Shown piece after piece: positions 28,890 through 37,437 of a stretch of 44,719 bases of DNA. The first letter of the stretch is position 1; each line of letters opens with the position of its first letter. The notes below the pieces were generated by a model. It was not told the DNA's origin. It saw only the letters and a program-made list of their open reading frames with translations, and made no database searches. The position numbers were made by a program, and so were the translations under genes. The stretch is from Streptomyces luteolus (GTDB lineage Bacteria > Actinomycetota > Actinomycetes > Streptomycetales > Streptomycetaceae), in contig NZ_JASCIS010000059.1 in NCBI RefSeq assembly GCF_029968015.1, positions 1 to 44,719 on the forward strand, read 5' to 3'.

Positions 28890-29447
28890 CTAGCGGACGG
28901 CCTCGAGGATGTCCGAGGCGCCCAGGGCCTCGGCGATCTCGTTGAGGGCGTCGGTCCTCAGGGACAGCAGCTCCTTCTCGGACAGGCCGAGGTCGTCGAG
29001 GATCGCGGTGTCCCCGAGCGGCCCGGCCGGGACCGATGAGTCGCCGTCGTCGCTGTCGTCGGTGTCGTCGTCGGAAGGGTTCTCCGGCTCGCCGTCCTCA
29101 GTGCCGTCGAGGTCGACGAGCTCCTCCAGGCGGGCCGAGTCGTCGGACGAGCCGGGTTCACGGCCGAGGAGCTCGTCCGTGACCAGGATCTCGCCGTAAC
29201 TGCTGCGGGACGCGGCGGCCGCGTCCGAGACATAGATACGAGGGTCGTCCTCACCCTCCACACGCACGATGCCGAACCAGGCGTCCTCCTGCTCGATGAA
29301 AACGAGCACTGTCTCGTCGTCGTACCCCCCCGACGTGGCCTCACGGGCCAGGTCGGCGAGATCCGACAGGGTCTCCACATCGTCGAGCTCTGTGTCGCTC
29401 GCTTCCCACCCGTCTTCGGTGCGCGCGAGCAGTGCGGCGAAGTACAC
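28890..29447 (-). CDS. TadA-associated acidic protein
   Basis: 185 residues, GTG at 29447 with GGGAG upstream. The N-terminal domain (MYFAALLARTEDGWEASDTE, VLVFIEQEDAWFGIVRVEG) is followed by a strongly acidic segment (DGTEDGEPENPSDDDTDDSD) and a helical C-terminus (KELLSLRTDALNEIAEALGA). It is regularly found directly upstream of tadA in actinobacteria and annotated as tRNA adenosine deaminase-associated; the biochemical role is unknown. Co-transcribed with tadA. Confidence 0.88.
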   Translation of the reverse strand: MYFAALLARTEDGWEASDTELDDVETLSDLADLAREATSGGYDDETVLVFIEQEDAWFGIVRVEGEDDPRIYVSDAAAASRSSYGEILVTDELLGREPGSSDDSARLEELVDLDGTEDGEPENPSDDDTDDSDDGDSSVPAGPLGDTAILDDLGLSEKELLSLRTDALNEIAEALGASDILEAVR

Positions 29448-29645
29448 CGTGACTCTCCCACTGGTCTTCAGGCGTGCCGGTTGGGGTTCCCCCCGGCGGA
29501 GGTTGGCGGGCGGGGAGTCGCGAAGTGCGCCCGCCCATCGGAATCGTGGCAGAAAGCGAGCCGTTGCGAGAGGTCTTCCGCGCGCTGTGTCTGCGGCGAG
29601 CCGCGCGCCGGGTCCCGCACGGGGGCCCGCGCCGCCGTCCCCTGA

Positions 29646-29825
29646 CTACCAGCGGAAGGTCCGCATCCGCATCTGCTGGCGCATCCGGGCCGCGCGCGCC
29701 TTGCGGGGCTGGACCCGGGCGCGGAGCTCTTTCGCCTCATGCAGTTCGCGCAGGAACTGGGCGCGCCGCCGCCGCCGCTCCGCGTCGGTCTCGGTCTGCT
29801 CCGACGCCGCGTCGCTGTCCTGCAT
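29646..29825 (-). CDS. Small basic conserved protein, 59 residues
   Basis: ATG at 29825 with GGTGGAG upstream, stop at 29646. The product starts MQDSDAASEQTETDAERRRR, continues with a helix AQFLRELHEAKELRARVQPR, and ends KARAARMRQQMRMRTFRW. It is a charged, all-helical, very basic protein, plausibly nucleic-acid binding. I recognise close relatives with the same ends in other Streptomyces. It lies between upp (divergent) and the TadA-associated gene. The flanking gap 29448-29645 holds nothing else. Confidence 0.7.
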   Translation of the reverse strand: MQDSDAASEQTETDAERRRRRAQFLRELHEAKELRARVQPRKARAARMRQQMRMRTFRW

Positions 29826-30047
29826 CTGGCTCCACCACCCTGCCCAGCGGGGTACCCGGGGTGTTCGTTCCCTCCCACTTTCCCCCGCGTGGCCGGTTTG
29901 ATGCGACTGTGCGGGTACGGAGAGACAGGTTCAGGGCAAGGCCGGGGAGCGGCGGGCGGGCGGGCGCGTCGGCCGCGGGGCCCCGGTAGCCTGAGGGGCG
30001 GGTCGCTGCTGCGGCCGTTGTCGCAGATCAGACCCACGGAGGATCCT

Positions 30048-30683
30048 GTGCGCTTGCACGTCGTCGACCACCCGCTGGTGGCGCACAAACTCACCACGCT
30101 GCGCGACAAGCGCACCGACTCCCCCACTTTCCGCCGCCTCGCCGACGAGCTGGTCACGCTCCTCGCCTACGAGGCCACGCGCGACGTGCGCACCGAGCAG
30201 GTCGACATCGAGACCCCGGTCGGCCCGACCACGGGCGTGAAGCTGGCCCGCCCGCGCCCCCTCGTCGTACCGATCCTGCGGGCCGGTCTCGGCATGCTGG
30301 ACGGCATGGTGCGGCTGCTTCCGACGGCCGAGGTCGGCTTCCTCGGCATGGTCCGCAACGAGGAGACCCTTGAGGCCTCGACGTACGCGACGCGCATGCC
30401 GGAGGACCTGTCGGGGCGCCAGGTGTACGTGGTGGACCCGATGCTGGCGACCGGCGGCACCCTCGTCGCGGCGATCCAGGAGCTGATCAAGCGCGGTGCC
30501 GACGACGTGACGGCGGTCGTGCTGCTCGCGGCGCCCGAGGGCGTCGAGGTGATGGAGCGCGAGCTGGCGGGCGCCCCCGTGACGGTCCTGACGGCGGCCG
30601 TCGACGAGCAGCTCAACGACCAGGGCTTCATCGTCCCGGGCCTCGGCGACGCCGGTGACCGGATGTACGGCGCCGCGGAGTAG
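30048..30683 (+). CDS. upp: Uracil phosphoribosyltransferase
   Basis: Salvages uracil to UMP with PRPP in the cytoplasm. GTG at 30048 with GGAGG six bases upstream; 211 residues, the normal length. The PRPP loop VDPMLATGGT, the conserved LRAGLGM and the C-terminal uracil-binding region with GDAGDRMYG are all present, so the enzyme looks intact. Monocistronic, divergent from the small basic gene. Confidence 0.97.
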   Translation: MRLHVVDHPLVAHKLTTLRDKRTDSPTFRRLADELVTLLAYEATRDVRTEQVDIETPVGPTTGVKLARPRPLVVPILRAGLGMLDGMVRLLPTAEVGFLGMVRNEETLEASTYATRMPEDLSGRQVYVVDPMLATGGTLVAAIQELIKRGADDVTAVVLLAAPEGVEVMERELAGAPVTVLTAAVDEQLNDQGFIVPGLGDAGDRMYGAAE

Positions 30684-30707
30684 TTCTCCTGGCGCGGAGT
30701 AGTTCTC

Positions 30708-31334
30708 CTAGCAGCCGGGACGTGAGGGCGCCGGGGCGGGTTCGGCCAGCTTGGCCAGGGCCTTCTCGGCGTCCGCTTTCTTCGCCAGGGCCGTGAAGGC
30801 CTTGCCGATGATGAGGTCGATCTCCTTGCCCTTGCGGGCGTCCGTCTTGCGTTCGGCACCGGCGAGCTGGGTGCCGAGCACGGGCAGGCCGCTCTCCAGG
30901 GCGGACTTGGCGCCGAGGAGCACGGCGGTCGCGGCGACCTTCTTGTCGTACTCCTTGGGTGCGTTGGCCACGTCGCCGATCTTGAAGCCACGTTTCTTCA
31001 GTTCGTCGGCGGTCTTCTTGGCGAGGCCGGTGCGGGGCGTGGCGTTGAGGACGTTGACCGTGATCTGGCCCGGTTTCGGCAGCGCCTTCGGGGACGGCGA
31101 CGGCTTCGGCGCGGGCTTGCAGTCGGGCCGGTCCGCCGCGACGGTGCCGCGCTTCTCGTCACCGGAGAACACGTCCACGAGCTGTACGACGCCGTAGCCG
31201 ACCAGGCCGAGGCCCGCGGCCGACGCGATCACGGCGAGCACGATCCGGCGGTGCCGATTGCGGCGCATGCGCGGGTACTTGTCCCCGGTGATGCGGTATT
31301 CGCCGCCCATTCCGGGGGGTGTGAGCATGCTCAT
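30708..31334 (-). CDS. LytR C-terminal (LytR_C) domain membrane protein
   Basis: 208 residues from the ATG at 31334 (MSMLTPPGMGGEYRITGDKY); the longer frame to 31400 crosses the likely promoter. Basic RRNRHRR precedes a single membrane helix (IVLAVIASAAGLGLVGYGVV). A Pro-rich linker leads to the extracytoplasmic LytR_C domain (ITVNVLNATPRTGLAKKTAD, LKKRGFKIGDV). Such domains accompany cell-wall ligases or occur alone, probably in envelope assembly. Converges with upp. Confidence 0.85.
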   Translation of the reverse strand: MSMLTPPGMGGEYRITGDKYPRMRRNRHRRIVLAVIASAAGLGLVGYGVVQLVDVFSGDEKRGTVAADRPDCKPAPKPSPSPKALPKPGQITVNVLNATPRTGLAKKTADELKKRGFKIGDVANAPKEYDKKVAATAVLLGAKSALESGLPVLGTQLAGAERKTDARKGKEIDLIIGKAFTALAKKADAEKALAKLAEPAPAPSRPGC

Positions 31335-31419
31335 GGGCGCAGCGTAATGCGGCGCGGGCGCGATGCCTACTAAATGATCAATCGCCCGGGCGAGAGCCAA
31401 CCCGAAAGGGCCAATACGG

Positions 31420-31582
31420 GGCTGATACGGGGCCTCTACGGGCCTGATGCGGGGCCTCTGCGGGGCCTCTGCGGGGCTGATGCTAGGGCCCGACGGGGCC
31501 CGACGGGGCCCGACGGGGCCCGACGGGGGTCGACGGGGGCCGACGCGGGGTGGATACGGGCGATACGGGCGATACGGACGAG
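31420..31582. repeat. Intergenic short tandem repeats (GGGCCCGACG, GGGCCTCTGC, GATACGGGC)
   Basis: Consecutive blocks of 10-bp GGGGCCTCTG-type units, four to five GGGCCCGACG units (about 31486-31535) and 9-bp GATACGGGC units (31553-31580). They fill the 343-base gap 31335-31677, which has no gene. Confidence 0.75.
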
Positions 31583-31677
31583 GCGGGCGGCCTCGGCCGA
31601 TCGGGGGGCGGAGCGCCGCGCCACGGAACTCCGGGGCGGACTCCGCGGCTTCCGGGGGGGGCGAACCCCTGGGTGGA

Positions 31678-31974
31678 TCAGCCCAGTTCGAGGACGCGGG
31701 CGTGCAGGACCTGGCGCTGCTGGAGTGCGGCGCGCACGGCGCGGTGCAGCCCGTCCTCCAGGTAGAGGTCGCCCTGCCACTTCACGACGTGGGCGAAGAG
31801 GTCGCCGTAGAACGTGGAGTCCTCGGCGAGGAGGGTCTCCAGGTCGAGCTGGCCCTTGGTCGTCACCAGCTGATCGAGGCGGACCGGGCGCGGCGCGACG
31901 TCCGCCCACTGCCGGGTGCTTTCCCGGCCGTGGTCGGGGTACGGCCGGCCGTTTCCGATGCGCTTGAAGATCAC
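31678..31974 (-). CDS. ParB-like small conserved protein
   Basis: 98 residues, ATG at 31974. The N-terminus reads MIFKRIGNGRPYPDHGREST. The second half (DLETLLAEDSTFYGDLFAHV, then YLEDGLHRAVRAALQ and HARVLELG) has the EDGLHR..AAL pattern of ParB/sulfiredoxin-like folds. I recognise it as very conserved in Streptomyces next to the HerA-like gene; some annotations call it a VapB-type antitoxin, which I cannot confirm from sequence. Divergent from the ATPase gene. Confidence 0.72.
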   Translation of the reverse strand: MIFKRIGNGRPYPDHGRESTRQWADVAPRPVRLDQLVTTKGQLDLETLLAEDSTFYGDLFAHVVKWQGDLYLEDGLHRAVRAALQQRQVLHARVLELG

Positions 31975-32094
31975 ACGGAAAGCCTACCGGGCAAGGGGCT
32001 CCGGGCGCAGCCACGGCGACCGAGTGCGAGGCTGGAATATGCCGCCGCAAAGCCGACATATCGGTAACAGTCAAACCGGGAACAGGGGCCTGAA

Positions 32095-33903
32095 ATGAGC
32101 GAGAGCGAGCCGCAGCAGCCCGCAGGAACGCCGGACCGTTCGGCCCCCATCTCGACCCCCACACCCCCCGCGGGCTCGCCCCCGACGACGCCCGCCGAGT
32201 CCGTACCCCCCGCGGGCGAATCCCCGGCACCCGCCGCTGACGCGACCGACACGGCGACGGGCGCCCCCGCGCCCGACACCCCCGCCCCCGCGCCCGCCGC
32301 GCACTCCGCTCCGCCGGTCGCGGGGGAGTCGGTGAGTTCCGCGCCCGCGCTGCCGCAGGAGGCCATGGAGATCGCCGCGGGCTACGCCTTCGCCGGTCCC
32401 GCCCTGGATCTCGGGGCGCTGCTCTGGGACGGCTCGTGCCTGCCGGACGCGCAGGTACGGATCCCGCTGCCGATGCTCAACCGGCACGGCCTGGTCGCCG
32501 GGGCCACCGGTACCGGCAAGACCAAGACGCTCCAGCTGATCGCCGAACAGCTGGCCGCGCAGGGCGTGCCCGTCTTCCTCGCCGACGTGAAGGGTGACCT
32601 GTCCGGGCTCGCGGCGCCGGGCGAGGCGAACGACGCGGTGCGGCAGCGGTCGGGCGAGGTCGGGCAGGACTGGCAGGGCAAGCGGTTCCCGTGCGAGTTC
32701 TACGCGCTCGGCGGGATCGGCCCGGGCATTCCCGTACGCGCGACCGTGACGAGCTTCGGGCCCGTACTGCTCTCGAAGGTGCTGCAGCTCAACCAGACGC
32801 AGGAGCAGTCGCTCGGGCTGATCTTCCACTACGCGGACCAGAAGGGCCTGGAACTGCACGATCTCAAGGACCTGCGGGCCGTCGTGACGTTCCTGACGTC
32901 CGACGAGGGCAGGCCGGAGCTGAAGAACATCGGCGGGCTCTCCACGGTCACGGCCGGGGTGATCCTGCGGGCGCTGACCGCGTTCGAGGCGCAGGGCATG
33001 GCGCCGTTCTTCGGGAACCCGGAGTTCGACGTGAGCGAGTTCCTGCGTACGGCCGCGGACGGGCAGGGGCAGGGTCAGGTGTCGGTGCTCGAACTGCCCG
33101 CCGTGCAGGACAAGCCGCAGCTGTTCTCGACGTTCCTGATGTGGATGCTGGCCGACCTGTTCAACAACCTGCCCGAGGTCGGCGACGTGGACAAGCCCAA
33201 GCTGGTGTTCTTCTTCGACGAGGCGCATCTGCTGTTCAACGGCGCGAGCAAGGCGTTCCTGGAGGCGATCACGCAGACCGTGCGGCTGATCAGGTCGAAG
33301 GGCGTGGGCGTCTTCTTCGTGACGCAGACGCCCAAGGACGTGCCCGGCGATGTCCTCGCCCAGCTCGGCAACCGCGTGCAGCACGCGCTGCGCGCCTTCA
33401 CCCCGGACGACCAGAAGGCGCTGCGGGCGACGGTGAAGACCTTCCCGAACTCCGCGTACGACCTGGAGGAGACACTCACGTCGCTCGGGACCGGCGAGGC
33501 GGTCGTCACCGTGCTGAGCGAGAAGGGCGCGCCGACCCCGGTGGCCGCGACCCGGCTGCGCGCGCCCGAGTCCCGGATGGGTCCGGCCGACGCGGCCGAG
33601 CTCGACGGGGCGGTGAAGGGCTCGCTGCTGTACTCGCGGTACGCACAGGCTGTGGATCCCGAGTCGGCGTACGAGGTGCTCACCGCGCAGCGGACCGAGC
33701 GGGAGGCGCAGCAGCAGGCGGCGACGGAGGCGGCCGAGGCGGAGAAGGCCGGGCAGCGGGCCGGGCGGGGCGGCGGCAAGGACGAATCGATGGTGGACCA
33801 GGTGATGGGCTCGGGGATCTTCAAGTCCCTTGCGCGCTCGCTCGGTACGCAGATCGGGCGCGAGATCTCCCGGTCCGTCTTCGGCACGCGCCGCCGCCGC
33901 TGA
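32095..33903 (+). CDS. HerA-like / DUF853 P-loop ATPase
   Basis: 602 residues, ATG at 32095. A Pro/Ala-rich N-terminus of about 90 residues is followed by a HerA-type helicase/translocase core: Walker A GATGTGKTKTLQ, FLADVKGDLSG, and Walker B LVFFFDEAHLLF with a downstream arginine-rich sensor segment. A Glu/Ala-rich stretch and basic tail (GTRRRR) end the protein. The family is hexameric and DNA-related, but DUF853 members are functionally undefined. Not obviously linked to a nuclease here. Confidence 0.88.
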   Translation: MSESEPQQPAGTPDRSAPISTPTPPAGSPPTTPAESVPPAGESPAPAADATDTATGAPAPDTPAPAPAAHSAPPVAGESVSSAPALPQEAMEIAAGYAFAGPALDLGALLWDGSCLPDAQVRIPLPMLNRHGLVAGATGTGKTKTLQLIAEQLAAQGVPVFLADVKGDLSGLAAPGEANDAVRQRSGEVGQDWQGKRFPCEFYALGGIGPGIPVRATVTSFGPVLLSKVLQLNQTQEQSLGLIFHYADQKGLELHDLKDLRAVVTFLTSDEGRPELKNIGGLSTVTAGVILRALTAFEAQGMAPFFGNPEFDVSEFLRTAADGQGQGQVSVLELPAVQDKPQLFSTFLMWMLADLFNNLPEVGDVDKPKLVFFFDEAHLLFNGASKAFLEAITQTVRLIRSKGVGVFFVTQTPKDVPGDVLAQLGNRVQHALRAFTPDDQKALRATVKTFPNSAYDLEETLTSLGTGEAVVTVLSEKGAPTPVAATRLRAPESRMGPADAAELDGAVKGSLLYSRYAQAVDPESAYEVLTAQRTEREAQQQAATEAAEAEKAGQRAGRGGGKDESMVDQVMGSGIFKSLARSLGTQIGREISRSVFGTRRRR

Positions 33904-33928
33904 GGCGGTCGGCGGCGCGTGGCCTCGG

Positions 33929-34093
33929 CTACTTCCGGTCGTCCTGTGCGGGCGCCTTCGGGCGGGGCTTGTCGGTCCCGGACTCCTCGTGCTGCTCGGT
34001 CCTGTGGGACTTCTCGTTCCGCTCGTTCCGCTCGTTCCGCACGGCTTCCGCGCGCAGGAGGGCGTGCAGGATCGCGTAGGGGTCTTGATGCAT
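33929..34093 (-). CDS. Small hydrophilic conserved protein, 54 residues
   Basis: ATG at 34093 with AAGGAC upstream, stop at 33929. It begins MHQDPYAILHALLRAEAVRN, a short helix I recognise at the start of small Streptomyces proteins in this neighbourhood, and continues with NER repeats and a charged disordered tail (KPRPKAPAQDDRK). Convergent with the HerA-like gene, 25 bases apart. Function unknown. Confidence 0.6.
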   Translation of the reverse strand: MHQDPYAILHALLRAEAVRNERNERNEKSHRTEQHEESGTDKPRPKAPAQDDRK

Positions 34094-34144
34094 GGGTTGT
34101 CCTTGCGCTGGTCGCTTGTCGGTCCGGCCTGAGGCACGGGCCTG

Positions 34145-34456
34145 TCAGCAGCGCAGGACTACGGTGCGGAGGGTGGGGGTGTACGGGTGGGGCGGTGCGG
34201 GATGCTGCCACCGTTGTGCCCACCCGTTCCGCAGAGCGGAACGGGTGGGCACAGCCACCGGTGCCGGGCGCCGTTCTGTCGGGCGTCGGCTGCTCGCCGT
34301 GCGAGGGGTGGAGACATCCGCGTCATGTACCTCGGCGCAGCTCACGGCGTACGCCGGCGCCTGAACGGAAGGCGGCACCACCAGCGCTGCGGCGAGCAGA
34401 GCGGCCAGTACGAGAAGACCCCGGGGGAGCCGGGCAACGTACCGGAGACCGCTCAT
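34145..34456 (-). CDS. Small secreted protein interrupted by a long palindrome
   Basis: 103 residues, ATG at 34456. The N-terminus has a signal peptide (RLPRGLLVLAALLAAALVV, probable cleavage after AYA). The mature part is Pro/Arg-rich with two Cys (SCAEVHDADVST, final VVLRC). A 19-bp near-perfect inverted repeat (34213-34231 with 34237-34255) lies within the coding region. Unknown function, and the coding status is moderately supported by the signal peptide only. Confidence 0.5.
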   Translation of the reverse strand: MSGLRYVARLPRGLLVLAALLAAALVVPPSVQAPAYAVSCAEVHDADVSTPRTASSRRPTERRPAPVAVPTRSALRNGWAQRWQHPAPPHPYTPTLRTVVLRC

Positions 34457-34540
34457 GGGACGTCATCTGCCCGGCCCCGGACGGAACCCGGCACCGGAGC
34501 GCCGAGTTCCGCCCGTAAGGCGTACAGCCCTGGGGAGGCG

Positions 34541-35425
34541 TTACGCGGACGCGTCGCCGCTGAGCCGCTGGACGCCCCTGAGCAGCACCGAGTGGTCGAG
34601 CTCGCCCCAGCCCTGGGCGCGGGCGGCGGCGATCTGCTGGGCGGCGACCGCGCCGACGGGCAGCACGGCGCCGACGGTGCGGGCCGCCTCCGTGACGATG
34701 CCCATGTCCTTGTGGTGCAGGTCGACCTTGAAGCCCGGCCGGTACTCGTGGAGCAGGAAGTTCTCCATCTTCCGGGTCAGGACGGCCGAGCCGGCGAGGC
34801 CGCCGTTCAGGACCTCAAGGGCCGCCTTCAGGTCGACGCCGGACTTCTCCAGGAACGTGACCGCCTCGGCGCAGGCCTCCAGGTTCACGGCGACGATCAG
34901 CTGGTTGGCGGCCTTCACGGTCTGCCCGGAGCCGTGCGGTCCGCAGTGCACGATCGTCGTGCCCATGGCTTCGAGGACCGGCCGCGCGGCGTCGAAGTCG
35001 CCCTTGTCGCCGCCGACCATGATCGACAGGACGCCCTCGACGGCGCCCGCCTCACCCCCGGAGACCGGGGCGTCGAGGACGCGGACGCCGTGGTCGCGGG
35101 CGGTCTCGGCCAGGTCGACGGAGGTCTGCGGCGTGATCGAGGAGTGGTCGATCAGGAGGGCGCCGGGGCGGGCGTTCTCCAGGATCCCGTCCGGCCCGTA
35201 CGCCACCGCCTCGACCTGGGGGGAGGCCGGGACCATCGTGATCACGATGTCCGCGTCGCGCACCGCGTCCGCGATCGTGGCGGCCGCGCTGCCGCCCGCC
35301 TCGACGAGCGGCGCGGTCTTCTCCGGGCTGCGGTTCCAGCCGGTGACGGTGTGCCCGGCGCGCACCAGGTTGACCGCCATCGGGCTGCCCATGATGCCGA
35401 GGCCGATGAAACCGATCTTTGCCAT
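34541..35425 (-). CDS. garR: 2-hydroxy-3-oxopropionate (tartronate semialdehyde) reductase
   Basis: 294 residues, ATG at 35425. The beta-hydroxyacid dehydrogenase signature FIGLGIMGSPMAVNL binds NAD(P), DAPVSGGEAGAVEGVLSIMV is the substrate motif, and the catalytic Lys lies in GSGQTVKAANQL. It reduces tartronate semialdehyde to glycerate in glyoxylate/allantoin breakdown; related succinic-semialdehyde reductases cannot be excluded. No glyoxylate carboligase or hydroxypyruvate isomerase gene is adjacent, so the pathway context is missing here. Confidence 0.88.
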   Translation of the reverse strand: MAKIGFIGLGIMGSPMAVNLVRAGHTVTGWNRSPEKTAPLVEAGGSAAATIADAVRDADIVITMVPASPQVEAVAYGPDGILENARPGALLIDHSSITPQTSVDLAETARDHGVRVLDAPVSGGEAGAVEGVLSIMVGGDKGDFDAARPVLEAMGTTIVHCGPHGSGQTVKAANQLIVAVNLEACAEAVTFLEKSGVDLKAALEVLNGGLAGSAVLTRKMENFLLHEYRPGFKVDLHHKDMGIVTEAARTVGAVLPVGAVAAQQIAAARAQGWGELDHSVLLRGVQRLSGDASA

Positions 35426-35538
35426 TGCCTGCCTCTGCTTCCAGCTCTGCTTCCAGACGTCACTTCCGTTATGCGGAATCCATGCTCCGTTGACCGAAAT
35501 CCTCTGTCAAGAAAGCCCTGACCCGGCGGCCGGCCGGG

Positions 35539-36132
35539 CTACTTCTTCTTGGCCGCGGCCTTCATCTCCTGCTTGTACGCCCGCACCTTCGCCAGCGTCT
35601 CCGGTCCCGTGATGTCGGCCGCCGAGCGGAACGCGTCCTTCTCGCCGTAGACACCGGCCGCCTCGCGCCAGCCCGGGGGCGTGACGCCGTACTGCTTGCC
35701 GAGGAGCGCCAGGAAGATCTGCGCCTTCTGGTCCCCGTACCCGGGCAGGGCCTTGAGGCGGGCGAGGAGTGCCGTGCCGCTGCCCGCGTCGCGCCAGACG
35801 GCCTCGGCGTCGCCGCCGTACTCGTCGACGAGGTACTGGCAGAGCTTCTGCACCCGGCCCGCCATCGAGCCGGGATAGCGGTGCACGGCGGGCTTTGCCT
35901 TCATCAGCTCGGCGAACTGCTCCGGGTCGTACGCCGCGATGTCGTGCGCGTCCAGGTCGTCCGCCCGCAGCCGCTCCGCGATGACGTACGGGCCGGAGAA
36001 CGCCTTCTCCATCGGGACCTGCTGGTCGAGGAGCATGCCCACGAGTGCGGCAAGGGGGCTGCGCCCGAGCAGCGCGTCGGCCTGCGGCTCCTGGGCCAGG
36101 TGGATGTCGGCGGGCTTCGGTGCGTTGGTCAT
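35539..36132 (-). CDS. HhH-GPD-type base-excision repair protein
   Basis: 197 residues, ATG at 36132 overlapping the stop of the upstream TetR gene (ATGA). LGRSPLAALVGMLLDQQVPM begins the helical glycosylase core and LKALPGYGDQKAQIFLALLG is the helix-hairpin-helix with G-x-G. The protein is shorter than typical glycosylases and the usual catalytic Asp position is not obvious, so glycosylase activity is uncertain. A Lys-rich tail (KAAAKKK) may bind DNA. Co-translated with the TetR regulator. Confidence 0.82.
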   Translation of the reverse strand: MTNAPKPADIHLAQEPQADALLGRSPLAALVGMLLDQQVPMEKAFSGPYVIAERLRADDLDAHDIAAYDPEQFAELMKAKPAVHRYPGSMAGRVQKLCQYLVDEYGGDAEAVWRDAGSGTALLARLKALPGYGDQKAQIFLALLGKQYGVTPPGWREAAGVYGEKDAFRSAADITGPETLAKVRAYKQEMKAAAKKK

Positions 36133-36788
36133 GCCTCGATGATCGCGCAGCGTGCGCCGGGCGTCGTCCGGTACGCGCCCGCCCGGGCCGCTGCCGCTGC
36201 CGCCCGCGCCGCGCGCTCCGCCGCCTCCTCGTCGAGCGGGGCGCCGGACAGCAGGAACCGGTGGTAGAGGGGCGCGGAGACCGCTCGTACGACCTCGTGG
36301 GGGTCCGTGTCCGGGGGCAACTCGCCGCGTTGGGCGGCCAGTTCGACGCAGGGCGCCCACTCGGCGACGCGGATCTCGTAGAAGCGGTGCAGGGCGTGCG
36401 CGGTCCGCTCGTCGCAGGTCGCCGCCGCGATCACCGCGCGGAACAGCGGGCCCTGGCGCGGGTCGGTGAGCGTGGTGCGGACCAGATGGGCGTTGGCGCG
36501 CAGGTCGTCGAGGAGCGCGCCGGTGTCGCTACGGGGCGAGGACTGCTCGGCCATGTCCGCGAGCAGGTCGGCGACCAGGGCGGTGGTCGAGCCCCAGCGG
36601 CGGTAGACGGTGGTCTTGCCGACTCCGGCGCGGCGCGCGACCTCACTCAGGTCGAGGCCCGCGAACCCGCCCTCGGCGAGCGCGTCCCCCGCGGCGTCGA
36701 GCACGGCCGCCCGCACCCGGGCGGTACGGCCGCCGGGGCGGACGGTGCCGGGGTCGGGCGTTTCCGGTGAGGTGTTGTCGGAGGCCAT
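36129..36788 (-). CDS. TetR-family regulator
   Basis: 219 residues, ATG at 36788. The HTH (FAGLDLSEVARRAGVGKTTV, then YRRWGSTTALVADLLADM) is followed by the TetR C-terminal domain of the AcrR/PA2931 type (VRTTLTDPRQGPLFRAVIAA). The last residues are encoded in the overlap with the HhH-GPD gene, so the two are translated together. Target unknown. Confidence 0.88.
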   Translation of the reverse strand: MASDNTSPETPDPGTVRPGGRTARVRAAVLDAAGDALAEGGFAGLDLSEVARRAGVGKTTVYRRWGSTTALVADLLADMAEQSSPRSDTGALLDDLRANAHLVRTTLTDPRQGPLFRAVIAAATCDERTAHALHRFYEIRVAEWAPCVELAAQRGELPPDTDPHEVVRAVSAPLYHRFLLSGAPLDEEAAERAARAAAAAARAGAYRTTPGARCAIIEA

Positions 36789-36848
36789 GCCGTCAGCGTA
36801 ACGGGGTTTCTGTTCCCTTAAGGGTGGGACCTAGGGGGTGAGCGGGGC

Positions 36849-36889
36849 TCCTCAGTGGTGCCAGGCCTTCCTCAGTGGTGCCAGGCCTT
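36849..36889. repeat. 20-bp tandem duplication at the end of the MarR gene
   Basis: CCTCAGTGGTGCCAGGCCTT occurs twice in tandem (about 36850-36869 and 36870-36889). The second copy contains the stop codon and last codons (KAWHH) of the MarR gene, so one copy could be lost or gained without changing the protein. Confidence 0.8.
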
Positions 36890-37420
36890 GCCGCCCGTGT
36901 TGTGGATCATCCGCTGCAGGACCTTCATCGTCGTGAGGAAGTCCGCGTCGGGCACGCCCTCGTGGATGCGCGCGAGGGACTTCCGCTGGCGGGCGGTGGC
37001 GCGTTCGAGCAGCTCATGGCCGGTGTCGGTCAGGGAGATGGACTCCTCGCCCGCCGTCGCGAGGACGCCGCGCTCGATCAGCTCGTCGATGTCCGACCGC
37101 AGTGCGTCGCCCACGTCGAGGTAGCCGCGCAGCATCGTGAACACGTCCTCGCGCGGCCGGGCCCCGTCCCGTACTTGGTTGATCACCCACCACTGCGGCT
37201 GCGTGAGGCCGACCTCGGTGAGGCCCGCGCGGATGTAGTCGATGACCGCCTTGTTGGCGGCCCAACTCCAGTACCCGATCGGCTGGTTGAGCAGCCCGGC
37301 GTCGTTGTGGGTGTAGTGGAACTCCTGGTTCGGGTCCTGGTGCTGGTCCTGGTCCTGGTGCTGGTCCTGGTTCTGGTTCTGGTTCTGGTTCTGGTCCTGG
37401 TCGTGCTGTGTCGTCGTCAT
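36872..37420 (-). CDS. MarR-family regulator with Q/N/D-rich N-terminus
   Basis: 182 residues, ATG at 37420. The first 35 residues consist of QN/QD/QH repeats (for example TQHDQDQNQNQNQNQDQ) encoded by hexanucleotide units at about 37332-37402. The winged-helix domain follows (GYWSWAANKAVIDYIRAGLT, LRSDIDELIERGVLATAGEE, LTDTGHELLERA). MarR relatives normally lack such a tail; its length may vary by slippage. It lies 17 bases downstream of the TetR gene, in the same operon. Confidence 0.82.
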   Translation of the reverse strand: MTTTQHDQDQNQNQNQNQDQHQDQDQHQDPNQEFHYTHNDAGLLNQPIGYWSWAANKAVIDYIRAGLTEVGLTQPQWWVINQVRDGARPREDVFTMLRGYLDVGDALRSDIDELIERGVLATAGEESISLTDTGHELLERATARQRKSLARIHEGVPDADFLTTMKVLQRMIHNTGGKAWHH

Positions 37421-37437
37421 GTGGCGAACTTAGGACC

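Noticed and set aside
32071..34137. 688-codon frame opposite the HerA-like ATPase gene
   Set aside because: Antisense shadow, rich in Arg/His/Leu; the plus-strand ATPase has clear Walker motifs.
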